A stretch of 53,187 nt of DNA from Flavobacteriia bacterium (GCA_947455515.1 CANGOF010000007.1:1-53187); one strand, 5' to 3'. Positions 40,128 to 49,536 are shown, counted from the stretch's first letter. Numbers and translations are program-made. Notes: generated from the sequence alone by a model not told the origin.

Positions 40128-41784
40128 ATTTTATCAAGTAGGCGATTTTATTACTCAACTCTATACTGTAACCAAAATACGTTTTATTACTATAATCCTT
40201 TTTGGTGTATTAAACTCTTTTTTCCAAGCCTTAGGAGTTGTGATTATTATACCACTACTTGAAACCTATCAATCGGGTTCAAAGAACTCTATCGTTGCAA
40301 AAACGTTGTATTCATTAGGCTGGAATGGTTCTATTGAATGGATATTAGTGTTTTATTTTTGTATTTTATTTTTTTATGGCATTTTTAAATCCCTTTATAC
40401 TTATGAATCAGGGAGATTAGTGGTTTATTTCTCTAAAAACTTTACAGAAACTGCACTTGAAAAAATACTTCATTCGCCATGGAGTTTTTACACAAATCAA
40501 GCACCATCTAAACTAAACATACTTTTTCATACTGAAACCTTAAACATACGATCACTAACCTTAGCAACTTTTCGTATAATTCAAACCATACTACTAATCA
40601 TCATTCAATTAGCGATGTCTTTTTGGCTATCTTGGCAAATTACAATAACCACCTTTTTTGCTTTGGCATTCATCTATTTCGTTCAAAAGAGAATTGTTTC
40701 AAAAAATATTAATCTCGGATATAATCGTCTTTATTTCTCTGAATACATTCAAAAATTTTTATCAGAGACATTTAAAGCAATCAAACTTTTAAAAATTCAC
40801 AACTTAGAAAATGAACGCTATACAAAATACAAGAAAACACAAGAAGAATTATACACTAATGAAGTTAAAACAGCCAAATTAGAAGGAATAAGTGATTTTT
40901 TCTTTATAACAACTGGCGCACTTGTCATCGTTCTAATCATATATCTAAGCATACACTTTCATCTATTAAAAATAGGTGGCTTGTTAGTTATGTTAGTTTT
41001 ACTTTTTAAAGTAATAGGGCATCTACAAAGTTTAATTAAATCGTTAGGACAGTACTTTAATCTATTGCCATCATTTCAAATGTTTGCAAACACTTTAAGT
41101 CAAACTACACCTAAAGAAAATAACTTAAAAAATGAAACAGAAGCCCCCATCAAAATAGACAGAATTGAGCTGAAAAACATCGATTTTAGCTACGGTTCAA
41201 CTACAATCATTCAAAATCGGAACTACATTTTTGAGAAGGGAAAAATTTATTTATTTTTTGGTCCAAGTGGGAAAGGTAAAACAACAACCTTAGATATAAT
41301 TTCCGGATTAATTCTTCCTAATTCAGGAGAAATCAGAGTAAATGGAAATAGCACTAACGCTAATTACACTTCACAAATTCAAGAAAATATTAGCTATGTA
41401 CTTCAAGAAACAATTTTATTCCAAGGTACTATTTTAGATAATATTTCTTTAGGTAGAAACTTCGCTTTAAACGAAATTAATCTTGCAATTAAATTTGCTG
41501 GATTAGAAGAAAAAATCGCAAATCTTCCAGAAGGAATAAACACTATAATAGATGAAAATGCCACAATGCTATCCGGTGGCGAAAAACAACGAATAGCGAT
41601 TGCTCGAGCATTGATTAGAAACACATCTATTTTACTTTTAGACGAGATAACTAGTTCCTTGGACGCTCGAAATGAAGTGCATATTATGGATACGATTGCA
41701 AAAATCAAAAAAGACAAGATAATTTTAATCGTAGGACACAGAGAAAAACTAAAAGATTGGGCAGATGAAGTTGTTGATTTTTAA
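40114..41784 (+). CDS. MsbA-like ABC exporter, fused TM and ATPase
   Basis: A 556-residue half-transporter. Six membrane segments lie in residues 20-300, then the nucleotide-binding domain: Walker A GPSGKGKTT, Q-loop VLQETILFQGTILDNI, signature LSGGEKQRIAIARA and Walker B SILLLDEITSSLD, then the switch His in IVGHRE. There is no C39 peptidase domain, so it does not itself cut a leader peptide. The 14-base overlap with the GT2 gene makes export of the product of this cluster its likely role. A lipid-linked sugar or a modified peptide would both fit. Confidence 0.92.
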   Translation: MKKNRFYQVGDFITQLYTVTKIRFITIILFGVLNSFFQALGVVIIIPLLETYQSGSKNSIVAKTLYSLGWNGSIEWILVFYFCILFFYGIFKSLYTYESGRLVVYFSKNFTETALEKILHSPWSFYTNQAPSKLNILFHTETLNIRSLTLATFRIIQTILLIIIQLAMSFWLSWQITITTFFALAFIYFVQKRIVSKNINLGYNRLYFSEYIQKFLSETFKAIKLLKIHNLENERYTKYKKTQEELYTNEVKTAKLEGISDFFFITTGALVIVLIIYLSIHFHLLKIGGLLVMLVLLFKVIGHLQSLIKSLGQYFNLLPSFQMFANTLSQTTPKENNLKNETEAPIKIDRIELKNIDFSYGSTTIIQNRNYIFEKGKIYLFFGPSGKGKTTTLDIISGLILPNSGEIRVNGNSTNANYTSQIQENISYVLQETILFQGTILDNISLGRNFALNEINLAIKFAGLEEKIANLPEGINTIIDENATMLSGGEKQRIAIARALIRNTSILLLDEITSSLDARNEVHIMDTIAKIKKDKIILIVGHREKLKDWADEVVDF

Positions 41785-41789
41785 TCACT

Positions 41790-42233
41790 TTAACTTCTAA
41801 TTTTATCTAATAGATTGCTTAATATTTCAGACTCTTCCTCACTTAATTTATTTACAAAAAGTAATTCTTTTTCAAAATCAACATCGATAATCTCCAATAG
41901 GTCTAATCCTTTTTTAGTAATCTTCAATTCTACAATTCGTTTATCTTTCTCATTTCTAAAACGTTCTATGAATTTTTTCTCCACTAATTTATCCATTAAT
42001 CGCGTTGTATTAGGAGATTTTTCAATCATCCTTTCTTTCACAGTATTAACACTTAATTTCGATTTTGCACCGCGTAGAATTCGAAGAATATTAAATTGAG
42101 GCATACTCAACTCATGCTTAGACATGTATTTATTTTGTAAACTAGAAATCCAATTGTTTGTATGTCGAATATTAACAATTGCTTTTACTCTTGAAGAAAC
42201 AAAATTCGTGTTAATTTCTTGTCCAATTTCCAT
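41790..42233 (-). CDS. MarR-family transcriptional regulator
   Basis: A 147-residue winged helix protein. MPQFNILRILRGAKSKLSVN, KERMIEKSPNTTRLMDKLVE (recognition helix region) and KDKRIVELKITKKGLDLLEI (wing) follow the MarR pattern. It dimerises through the outer helices and responds to small molecules in most members. It begins 12 bases after the stop of the S24-type XRE gene, so they form a unit. It ends 6 bases after the convergent ABC exporter gene stops, with no terminator visible. Confidence 0.9.
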   Translation of the reverse strand: MEIGQEINTNFVSSRVKAIVNIRHTNNWISSLQNKYMSKHELSMPQFNILRILRGAKSKLSVNTVKERMIEKSPNTTRLMDKLVEKKFIERFRNEKDKRIVELKITKKGLDLLEIIDVDFEKELLFVNKLSEEESEILSNLLDKIRS

Positions 42234-42245
42234 TTATATTCTGTT

Positions 42246-43046
42246 TTAATTTCGTGTCAAAACATTTTTGATTTCAGACACTTCTTTTTGCAAATCTACC
42301 AAAGATTTACGTAATTGATTATCATCAAAACGAAGATCCGGTAAATCCGTGGCAATATAATTAACAAACTTCCAAACTTCAATTACTTTGTTGACATGAA
42401 TAAAATAAGGTTTATAGAATGGATTGGTTGAGCATAATTGTAAGGATTGATTTTCATTAATATGATTATATACTATTTTAAAAACAATGCCATCATCTTG
42501 GGTCACGATAATACATGGCGTTCCATTTTTAATACTTGTCCAGTTTTGAATAAACTCAGCAACTACCTGAGAACCTTGACTAACAGGAGGCATACTATCT
42601 CCTTGTATAGGAAAAGAACGGTATTTTTTTTCTCTAGAAAGAAAAGGTAAATTAAAGGTTGGAAGTGCCTTTAAATAATCTGCATCAGCATATCCTGAAG
42701 TATAACCTGCACTCGCTTTCACCGGAATCATTTCAATCAATTCATTATTCTCCGAATCCACCATACTCGTTAATACGCGTAAATTTGAACCTTTAATGTC
42801 TTTTGTAATTCCTTTATCAATTTCTTCCCACTCACGTTCACTTAATTTCCCAAAGTCCTTACGCAATAGCACGTCCAAACTAATCATGAAAAAATCACAC
42901 AATAAAATCAATGTATCAATGCTTGGTTCCGCTACTCCATTTTCATAACCACTATAACTTGAACGAGTTAATCCAAGTTCACTCGAAACTTCTTCTTGTG
43001 ATTTCCCCTTCCTTTTACGAAGCATTTTTATATTAGAACCTATCAT
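42246..43046 (-). CDS. XRE regulator with an S24/LexA-like C-terminal domain
   Basis: A 266-residue protein. The N-terminal XRE domain (1-62) reads IGSNIKMLRKRKGKSQEEVS, with LGLTRSSYSGYENGVAEPS as recognition helix. From residue 105 a LexA/CI-type S24 domain follows: an Ala-Gly site (113-114, ASAGYTSGY), the Ser 151 in FPIQGDSMPP and Lys 190 in GIVFKIVYN, which are the nucleophile and general base for autocleavage. All three are present, so self-cleavage is plausible. The C-terminal coiled-coil stretch (QLRKSLVDLQKEVSEIKNVL) is extra. Upstream at 43062-43074 ACGT occurs twice, 9 bases apart, as a possible operator. Confidence 0.88.
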   Translation of the reverse strand: MIGSNIKMLRKRKGKSQEEVSSELGLTRSSYSGYENGVAEPSIDTLILLCDFFMISLDVLLRKDFGKLSEREWEEIDKGITKDIKGSNLRVLTSMVDSENNELIEMIPVKASAGYTSGYADADYLKALPTFNLPFLSREKKYRSFPIQGDSMPPVSQGSQVVAEFIQNWTSIKNGTPCIIVTQDDGIVFKIVYNHINENQSLQLCSTNPFYKPYFIHVNKVIEVWKFVNYIATDLPDLRFDDNQLRKSLVDLQKEVSEIKNVLTRN

Positions 43047-43162
43047 TTGACTATTATTTAAACGTTATTGACGTAAAACTAATCAAATTTTTAATTTTTT
43101 CAAAAAAAAACAAAAAAATTAAACAAAATAATTCCTTAAATTTACATTCAAATAGATGAACG

Positions 43163-44380
43163 ATGGCTAAGACACTAAATACAATTGAAGAAGCGATAGA
43201 AGACATTAAAGCTGGAAAAGTAGTAATTGTTGTTGATGATGAAGATAGAGAGAATGAAGGTGATTTTTTAACCGCTGCACGAAACGCAACACCAGAGTTA
43301 ATCAATTTTATGGCAACCCATGGTCGTGGTTTAATTTGTGCTCCATTAATGGAAGATCACTGTGATAAATTGGGATTGAATTTAATGGTACAAACAAACT
43401 CTGCTGCATATGAAACCCCTTTTACGGTTTCAGTAGACTTAAACGGACATGGTTGTACTACTGGAATTTCAGCACAAGATCGTTCAAAAACTATTTTAGC
43501 TTTAATTGACCCAAATTTAGACCCAAACGATTTAGGAAAACCTGGACATATTTTCCCTTTACGAGCAAAGAAAGAAGGAGTTTTACGTCGTGCTGGACAT
43601 ACGGAAGCTGCTATTGACCTTGCTAAATTAGCAGGATTTGAACCAGCTGGTATCATAGTAGAAATCTTAAACGAGGATGGAACCATGGCTCGTTTGCCAG
43701 AATTAATGGTTATTGCAGAAAAATTTGATCTAAAAATCATTTCGATTGCAGATTTAATTGAATACCGACTAAAACACGATACGCTTATTGATGAAGTTGT
43801 TTCTGTAGAAATGCCGACGGAAGCAGGTGAATTTAGATTACATGCTTTTCAAGTTAAAAATACTAACCAAGAACATTTAGCTTTAGTAAAAGGTACTTGG
43901 AAAGAGGATGAGGCAATTTTAGTACGTGTTCACTCTTCTTGTATTACAGGAGATGTCTTTGGTTCTTGTCGTTGCGATTGTGGTCCTCAACTTGAAAAAG
44001 CGATGGAACTTATCGAAAAAGAAGGGAAAGGTGTAATCGTATATATGAATCAAGAAGGTCGCGGTATAGGCTTGATAAACAAACTAAAAGCATACAAATT
44101 ACAAGAAGAAGGTTTGGATACCGTAGAAGCAAATCTTCAATTAGGTTTTAAAGGAGATGAACGTGATTATGGAATCGGAGCTCAAATTTTACGTAAACTT
44201 GGTGTAAATAAAATGCGTTTACTATCTAACAACCCAACTAAACGAACTGGACTAGTTGGTTACGGCCTAGAAATCATTGAAAATGTAGCGATTGAAATCG
44301 AAAGTAATATCCATAATGAATCCTATTTACGTACGAAACGTGACAAAATGGGACATTCATTAATCATGCGAGGAAAATAA
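43163..44380 (+). CDS. ribBA: Bifunctional DHBP synthase / GTP cyclohydrolase II
   Basis: Catalyses two entry steps of riboflavin synthesis: ribulose-5-phosphate to 3,4-dihydroxy-2-butanone-4-phosphate and GTP to the pyrimidine precursor. The 405 residues hold RibB (1-205; [26 protein letters not shown]) and RibA (210-400; zinc site [20 protein letters not shown], then [20 protein letters not shown]). Both active sites appear complete. No FMN riboswitch is recognisable in the 116 bases upstream. The TAA stop overlaps the ATG of lolD (TAATG). Confidence 0.96.
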   Translation: MAKTLNTIEEAIEDIKAGKVVIVVDDEDRENEGDFLTAARNATPELINFMATHGRGLICAPLMEDHCDKLGLNLMVQTNSAAYETPFTVSVDLNGHGCTTGISAQDRSKTILALIDPNLDPNDLGKPGHIFPLRAKKEGVLRRAGHTEAAIDLAKLAGFEPAGIIVEILNEDGTMARLPELMVIAEKFDLKIISIADLIEYRLKHDTLIDEVVSVEMPTEAGEFRLHAFQVKNTNQEHLALVKGTWKEDEAILVRVHSSCITGDVFGSCRCDCGPQLEKAMELIEKEGKGVIVYMNQEGRGIGLINKLKAYKLQEEGLDTVEANLQLGFKGDERDYGIGAQILRKLGVNKMRLLSNNPTKRTGLVGYGLEIIENVAIEIESNIHNESYLRTKRDKMGHSLIMRGK

Positions 44381-45033
44381 TGCTGATCGCTAAAGGTATT
44401 TCTCACCAATATGGTGAATTGCATGTATTAAATGGAGTAAACTTAGAAGTTAAACAAGGAGAAATTGTTTCTATTGTTGGATCATCCGGTGCTGGTAAAA
44501 CAACACTTTTACAAATTTTAGGTACGCTAGAAACACCTCAATCCGGAATATTAACCATCGACGGAATTAATCCTTTTCAACTTTCTCAAAAGAAATTAGC
44601 TGCCTTTAGAAATCAAAACATTGGATTCATCTTTCAATTTCATCAATTACTTCCCGAGTTTACCGCTTTAGAGAACGCAATTTTACCTACTTTAATTCAT
44701 GGTACTTCGCAAATGGAAGCTAAAAAAAATGCGATGGAATTGTTTGAATTATTAGGGGTTCAACACCGAGCAGAACACAAACCATCCGAATTATCAGGAG
44801 GGGAACAACAACGTGTTGCGGTAGCTCGATCGCTAATAAACAAACCTAAAGTCATTTTTGCAGACGAACCTTCTGGAAATCTTGACTCTAAAAACTCCGA
44901 AGAACTACACCGTTTATTCTTTGACTTAAGAGATCGTTTCAATCAAACCTTTGTTATCGTAACACATAATGAATTATTAGCAGATATGACAGATCGCAAG
45001 TTGCTAATGAAAGATGGTTCTTTTGAATTATAA
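44380..45033 (+). CDS. lolD: LolD-like lipoprotein-release ABC ATP-binding protein
   Basis: A 217-residue ATPase of the LolD/MacB group. Walker A is [10 protein letters not shown]-loop [20 protein letters not shown], signature [15 protein letters not shown] and Walker [13 protein letters not shown]. In Bacteroidota it works with LolC/E-like permeases to move outer-membrane lipoproteins out of the inner membrane; the permease is not in this window. It starts in the stop codon of ribBA, a translationally coupled arrangement that does not imply shared pathway. Confidence 0.9.
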   Translation: MLIAKGISHQYGELHVLNGVNLEVKQGEIVSIVGSSGAGKTTLLQILGTLETPQSGILTIDGINPFQLSQKKLAAFRNQNIGFIFQFHQLLPEFTALENAILPTLIHGTSQMEAKKNAMELFELLGVQHRAEHKPSELSGGEQQRVAVARSLINKPKVIFADEPSGNLDSKNSEELHRLFFDLRDRFNQTFVIVTHNELLADMTDRKLLMKDGSFEL

Positions 45034-45120
45034 ATTAAAATTTATGATTTAGATTTATTGAGCAAAGCGAACTAAATGTATCTTTCACAAAAAATTAAAT
45101 GTCAACTTCTTAATTTCTAA

Positions 45121-45903
45121 ATGGTTAAAAAATCAATGAATACATTAGACCTAATAGAATTAAAAGACTTTTTAGATTTAAAAGTTACAGAATTCAATAC
45201 TTCTAACTTCATTGCAGACGATCCAATTTCTATTGTTCATCAATTCACAAAAAAAGAAGACATCGAAATTGTCGGTTTTTTAGTTGCTACCATTGCCTGG
45301 GGGAATCGAAGATCAATCATTACTAGTGCTAAGAAATTAGTGAACATCATGGGAAATGACCCTCATGAGTACATTCTAAATTATCAAACCGAAAAACTTG
45401 CCGAAATATCGTTTGTCCACCGAACATTTAACACCACTGATTTAGATTTCTTCTTTCGCTCTTTACAAAACATTTATAAGAAGGAAGGAATGGAACAAGC
45501 GTTCACCCCACACCCAAGCGTTTTCGGCACAACAGGTAGAATCATCCAATTCAGAAAACGTTTTTTAGAAACGCCACACGAAGCAAGATCAGAGAAACAC
45601 TTATCCAACCCTGAAAAAGGTTCCGCGGCGAAGAGGATTCAAATGTACCTTCGATGGATGATCCGAAAAGATGCAAATAATGTTGATTTTGGAATTTGGA
45701 AGAGCATACCTGCAAGCGAATTATCCATCCCTTTAGACGTACATACCGCAAACATTTCCAGAAAATTAGGATTAATCACAAGAACACAAACCGATGGTAA
45801 AGCCTTAGAAGAATTAATGGGACATTTACGCAGTTTTGACCCTGTAGATCCAGCAAAATATGATTATGCTCTGTTTGGTTTGGGGGCGATAGAAAAGTTT
45901 TAG
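45121..45903 (+). CDS. TIGR02757 family protein (helix-hairpin-helix glycosylase-like)
   Basis: A 260-residue cytosolic protein. The FLVATIAWGNRRSIITSAK and LSIPLDVHTANISRKLGL motifs are those of family TIGR02757 (DUF2400), which is found across Bacteroidota and shares a helical fold with HhH-type DNA glycosylases. No enzyme activity has been shown to my knowledge. The frame opens at MVKKSMNTLDLI; Met 6 is an alternative start. A strong bidirectional terminator follows 7 bases after the stop. Confidence 0.88.
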   Translation: MVKKSMNTLDLIELKDFLDLKVTEFNTSNFIADDPISIVHQFTKKEDIEIVGFLVATIAWGNRRSIITSAKKLVNIMGNDPHEYILNYQTEKLAEISFVHRTFNTTDLDFFFRSLQNIYKKEGMEQAFTPHPSVFGTTGRIIQFRKRFLETPHEARSEKHLSNPEKGSAAKRIQMYLRWMIRKDANNVDFGIWKSIPASELSIPLDVHTANISRKLGLITRTQTDGKALEELMGHLRSFDPVDPAKYDYALFGLGAIEKF

Positions 45904-45910
45904 CTACAAC

Positions 45911-45940
45911 AAAAAAGGTTGTCAATCGACAACCTTTTTT
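45911..45940. terminator. Bidirectional terminator between convergent genes
   Basis: AAAAAAGGTTGTC (45911-45923) pairs perfectly over 13 bases with GACAACCTTTTTT (45928-45940) with a loop of AATC. With A and T runs at both ends it terminates both TIGR02757 (plus) and the rhodanese-thioredoxin gene (minus, stop at 45941). Confidence 0.93.
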
Positions 45941-46648
45941 TTATAAGTTTTTCACAATCAATTCTTTCTCCACAAATCCCTTCTGTTCCCAAGTAACTTT
46001 CCCTTGCTTATACACCCTTAAAATTGGTATCTCTTGAATTCCAAAGGATTTCACTAAATCAACATGCTTGTCCACATCAATACGAATCACTGTTACTTTA
46101 GCAGCCATTTCTTTTTCTATTGCTTCAATCGATGGTTTCATTTTCTTACATGGACCACACCATTCTGCATAAAAATCAACTAAAACAACTTTATCCGATT
46201 GAAGTAATTTTTCAAAGTCAGCAACCGACATTCCTGTTGATTTAACCACTTTCGTGTCTGTCGTTTCAGGTAAACCTGCACTCCTCCATGCCATCATTCC
46301 TCCATCTAATTCAAGAACATTCTTAAATCCTACTTCGCGAAGATGACTTGCAGCTGACGAACTTCTACCACCACTCAAACAATACATAAACAAAGGTGTT
46401 GATTTATCTATCTTGGAAATTTGAGCATCAAAATTCGCTCCATTCCAATCGATATTCACCGCGTTTTGAATGTGTCCTTCTAAGAATTCTCCAGGTGTGC
46501 GAACATCCATAATCATTGGATTTTCTGTTTCCTTTAATTGATTTGAAAATTCAGTGGGAGTCAAATCCGTTTTAGACGCACCTTGTCCAATAGAACAACC
46601 TATCAATACAAGCGTTGCAAATAATAATGAGCTTACTAATTTTAACAT
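45941..46648 (-). CDS. Lipoprotein with fused rhodanese and thioredoxin domains
   Basis: A 235-residue lipoprotein: LFATLVLIGC with lipobox Cys 18. Residues 30-130 are a rhodanese domain with the active Cys 90 in MYCLSGGRSS; residues 140-235 are a thioredoxin with WCGPC (Cys 164, Cys 167) and the cis-proline in IQEIPIL. It would accept or give sulfane sulfur and disulfides outside the cytoplasm. It is the last of four genes in an operon with two stand-alone rhodaneses and a DUF2892 membrane protein; gap to the previous gene is 2 bases. Confidence 0.92.
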   Translation of the reverse strand: MLKLVSSLLFATLVLIGCSIGQGASKTDLTPTEFSNQLKETENPMIMDVRTPGEFLEGHIQNAVNIDWNGANFDAQISKIDKSTPLFMYCLSGGRSSSAASHLREVGFKNVLELDGGMMAWRSAGLPETTDTKVVKSTGMSVADFEKLLQSDKVVLVDFYAEWCGPCKKMKPSIEAIEKEMAAKVTVIRIDVDKHVDLVKSFGIQEIPILRVYKQGKVTWEQKGFVEKELIVKNL

Positions 46649-46650
46649 AA

Positions 46651-46974
46651 TTACATTATTTTTTTACCTAAAGAAAACCAGGAACCTCCATTATGCACAT
46701 CGGTATACCCTTTTCCTTTTAACATCATTTTTGCAGAACCACTGCGCATTCCCGAAGCACAACAAGTAATAATCGTTTGGTTTTTATTGTTCAATTTATT
46801 CAAATTTCCCATCAAACTTTCTACAGGTATATTTACAGAACCTGGTATATGTCCTCCTGAAAACTCACCTTTTGAACGAACATCAACGATGATTGCTCCT
46901 TTTTTTAGTGCTTCCTTATAATCTAATTTTGGTCCTAAACCAAGTGCGTTTTTGATTGCTTTCAACATCGTCAA
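46651..46974 (-). CDS. Rhodanese-like protein, 107 residues
   Basis: A single-domain sulfurtransferase. GAIIVDVRSKGEFSGGHIPG is the CH2A motif and ITCCASGMRSG the active loop with a catalytic Cys followed by a second Cys. It has no signal peptide, so it is cytosolic, unlike the lipoprotein encoded next. It directly follows the other small rhodanese (46974/46975). Confidence 0.9.
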   Translation of the reverse strand: MTMLKAIKNALGLGPKLDYKEALKKGAIIVDVRSKGEFSGGHIPGSVNIPVESLMGNLNKLNNKNQTIITCCASGMRSGSAKMMLKGKGYTDVHNGGSWFSLGKKIM

Positions 46975-47253
46975 TTAATTTGATTTATGAAAATTCACAT
47001 CCAACCAACTTCCACCATTGTAGCATGTCATCCCAAGTTGTGACAAATAACGTTCTGCTTGACCACTACGATTTCCAGATGCACAGCATAAAATAAGAGG
47101 TTGCTCCAACGCTTTTAATTCTTCAACCCTTTCTGGTATTTCTTGTAAAGGAATATTCAACGACCCTACAACGTGACCTCCTCTATACTCATCGATTGAT
47201 CTAACATCTACAATCGTTCCTTTGTTTTCTTTCAATAATGCTTTAATTTCCAT
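46975..47253 (-). CDS. Rhodanese-like protein, 92 residues
   Basis: A compact single-domain rhodanese: GTIVDVRSIDEYRGGHVVGS and the active loop LILCCASGNRSG. It ends in GGSWLDVNFHKSN. It shares the CCASGxRSG loop and the GGSW end with the next gene, showing duplication within the operon. It is cytosolic. It starts 7 bases after the DUF2892 gene. Confidence 0.9.
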   Translation of the reverse strand: MEIKALLKENKGTIVDVRSIDEYRGGHVVGSLNIPLQEIPERVEELKALEQPLILCCASGNRSGQAERYLSQLGMTCYNGGSWLDVNFHKSN

Positions 47254-47260
47254 GATTTGA

Positions 47261-47458
47261 TTATTTTTTATTTGTATTTATTTTGAATGGTAAGTACAAC
47301 GGACATGTTCCAATGAAACTTGTTAAAACAAAAACTGCTGCCAGAATCACTAATACAATTCCGAATACTCCTGTAATTACATGATTTAAAAATAATACCG
47401 TAAGGACTACTGCAATTAGCAATCGTATTATTTTATCTGCTTTCCCCATATTTTTCAT
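47261..47458 (-). CDS. DUF2892 (YgaP-like) small membrane protein
   Basis: A 65-residue protein with MGKADKIIRLLIAVVLTVLF and VFGIVLVILAAVFVLTSFIG, two membrane segments, then the family motif GTCPLYLPF. In E. coli YgaP this segment is fused to a rhodanese; here it is encoded beside stand-alone rhodaneses, so they probably act together at the membrane. The start may be Met 1 or Met 4. It is the first gene of the operon. Confidence 0.85.
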   Translation of the reverse strand: MKNMGKADKIIRLLIAVVLTVLFLNHVITGVFGIVLVILAAVFVLTSFIGTCPLYLPFKINTNKK

Positions 47459-47522
47459 AATCTACTTTTTTAAATGATTTATAATACAAAGGTGAAGCTT
47501 TTACTTCTTGTGTTCAGCAACA

Positions 47523-48140
47523 TTAGTTACACAAGGTAATTTTATTTCTACCTAACTCCACAACCCCTTCGGATTCAAGCTGTTTTAACAAACGAGAAAC
47601 AACCACTCTCGCCGAACCTAATTCATTTGCAATTTGTTCATGGGTAAGATTTATAACATTCGAGTTCGAAAGTTTTGCTTTGTTTTTAATAAAATCCAAA
47701 ATGCGTTCGTCTAATTTTTTAAAGGCGATTGCATCCACGACATCCAACAATTCCTCAAAACGCTTATGGTATAATTTGAAAATGTAATCCAACCATTCTG
47801 GAAAATCTTTAACAAGCAATGAAATTTTATCGATCGGGATCAATAATAACTCTGTTTTTTCTTCTGCTACTGCGTTAATTTTACTTGTATCATCGTGTAT
47901 TCCACCTAAAAATGACATAATACAACTCTCGCCAGCTTTAATATAATACAGTAAAATCTCACGTCCGTCCTCTTCTGTTCGCATCACACGCAAACTTCCA
48001 GATAAAACTATTGGAATCGCTTTGATGTAGGAACTTTCACGCAAAATGACTTCGTTTTCTTCAAAGGTTTTCTGAAAACCTAATTCGGAAAGTTTGGATT
48101 TTAGTTCTAGGGATATTTGCAAGTTATTTGTAGGGTTCAT
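47523..48140 (-). CDS. Crp/Fnr-family regulator
   Basis: A 205-residue regulator with a cyclic-nucleotide-binding-like beta roll (20-125) and a C-terminal winged HTH (LTHEQIANELGSARVVVSRL, about 165-185). FNR-type cysteines for an iron-sulfur cluster are not visible: the protein has one Cys in the sensor (GESCIMSFLGG) and one at its end. It is 64 bases ahead of the DUF2892/rhodanese operon on the same strand and is its likely regulator, perhaps sensing sulfur or redox state. Confidence 0.88.
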   Translation of the reverse strand: MNPTNNLQISLELKSKLSELGFQKTFEENEVILRESSYIKAIPIVLSGSLRVMRTEEDGREILLYYIKAGESCIMSFLGGIHDDTSKINAVAEEKTELLLIPIDKISLLVKDFPEWLDYIFKLYHKRFEELLDVVDAIAFKKLDERILDFIKNKAKLSNSNVINLTHEQIANELGSARVVVSRLLKQLESEGVVELGRNKITLCN

Positions 48141-48300
48141 GTTAATTTTCTCTTTTAATCTAATGTAAAATTAAAAGAATTTCTAACTTAAAACCAAGTT
48201 AATTCTGCTCAGATTAAAATAGTTTCAACAACTCAAATCAACACTAATTTCTAAGTAATTTTCAATCTTTTTTATTACATTCGTATCACAAGATAAACGT

Positions 48301-49536
48301 ATGACAAAACTCCATTCTTTCAGGGCAATTAGACCAACCAGAGACAAAGCACACTTAGTGGTAACTCGACCTGTATCTACCTATTCTAAATCGGTATTAC
48401 AAGCTAAATTGGAATCCAATCCATATTCCTTTATTCGAATTATTCACCCTGAATTTGACAAACAAATACCACAAACCAATCCGAATTCAAAAGAACGTTT
48501 CGAATTAGTTAGAAATAAATACCATGAATTTCTAGATGAAAACATCGTTTTTCAAGACGAAACACCTCATCTATACCTATACCAACAATCTACACCAACC
48601 CATGTTTTTCTTGGAATTATTGGTGGTGCAAGTGTGGATGAATACGAAAAAGATAAAATCAAAAAACACGAAGCAACATTGACTTCTCGTGAAGCAATGT
48701 TCACCGATTACTTGGACTTAGTTGGATACAACGCGGAACCTGTTCTTCTCTCCTATCCAAGTAATGAAACATTGGAAGAATCATACGCAAAAATAAGTGC
48801 GGAAAGACCGGAATACGAATTCTCAACAACCGATCGAACCAAACATGAACTCTGGATTTTATCGTCCGAAGAAGAACAATTGGTCAAAGCAGAATTTTCC
48901 AAAATGGACGCGACATACATCGCTGATGGTCACCACCGAAGTGCTTCTAGCGCTGGTCTTTCTAAACGACGCAGTTTAAAAGGAGAAAACAACGAATCGA
49001 GCGACTATTTTTTAGCGTTTTTCATGGATGAAAAAAGGTTAAACATTCGTGAATTTAATCGTTTAGTAGATCACTTAAATGACTTAAGCGATTATGCTTT
49101 TCTTGAAAAATTAAAAGAAAATTTCACGGTTACCTTACTCGAAAAAGCAAGTAAACCAGAACAAGAACACCACATCACTATGAACCTTAGTGGAACTTGG
49201 TATTTGCTTATCGTTAAACCAGAATTATATGCTACGACGGATCCCGTTGCTTGTTTAGACCCAGAGATTTTAACTCAAACAATTTTAACACCTGTTCTTG
49301 GTATTGAAGACTTAAAGAGCAACGCTTCCATCCGTTTCATCCCTGGAAATTTAGGTCTCGATGCAATTTCTGCTCCGATAACGCAAGGGAAAGCAAAGGT
49401 TGGATTTGTTCTTTACCCAGTCACAATAGACCAAGTAAAAAAAGTGGCAGACAATCAACTGATTATGCCTCCAAAATCGACTTGGGTAGAACCTAAACTT
49501 AGAAGTGGACTTACCATTTATGAAATTGAAAAATGA
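48301..49536 (+). CDS. DUF1015 family protein
   Basis: A 411-residue cytosolic protein. The start (FRAIRPTRDKAHLV), the ATYIADGHHRSASSA block and the closing FVLYPVTIDQVKKVADNQLI, MPPKSTWVEPKLRSGL segment are DUF1015 hallmarks. The GHHR motif is often discussed as an active-site part, but no activity is established. It overlaps the next gene by 4 bases (ATGA). The 160 bases upstream, shared with the divergent Crp/Fnr gene, contain TACATTCG (near TAnnTTTG) about 14 bases before the ATG. Confidence 0.92.
   Translation: MTKLHSFRAIRPTRDKAHLVVTRPVSTYSKSVLQAKLESNPYSFIRIIHPEFDKQIPQTNPNSKERFELVRNKYHEFLDENIVFQDETPHLYLYQQSTPTHVFLGIIGGASVDEYEKDKIKKHEATLTSREAMFTDYLDLVGYNAEPVLLSYPSNETLEESYAKISAERPEYEFSTTDRTKHELWILSSEEEQLVKAEFSKMDATYIADGHHRSASSAGLSKRRSLKGENNESSDYFLAFFMDEKRLNIREFNRLVDHLNDLSDYAFLEKLKENFTVTLLEKASKPEQEHHITMNLSGTWYLLIVKPELYATTDPVACLDPEILTQTILTPVLGIEDLKSNASIRFIPGNLGLDAISAPITQGKAKVGFVLYPVTIDQVKKVADNQLIMPPKSTWVEPKLRSGLTIYEIEK

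Noticed and set aside
34553-41784. Lasso-peptide biosynthetic cluster
   Set aside because: No Asn-synthetase-like cyclase, transglutaminase-like B2 protease or precursor is present, so only accessory components match.
43047-43162. FMN riboswitch before ribBA
   Set aside because: Only 116 AT-rich bases, with none of the conserved GC-rich RFN stems.
43054-43305. 83-residue minus-strand frame at the start of ribBA
   Set aside because: It overlaps the clearly coding ribBA N-terminus on the opposite strand and has no family features; a shadow frame.
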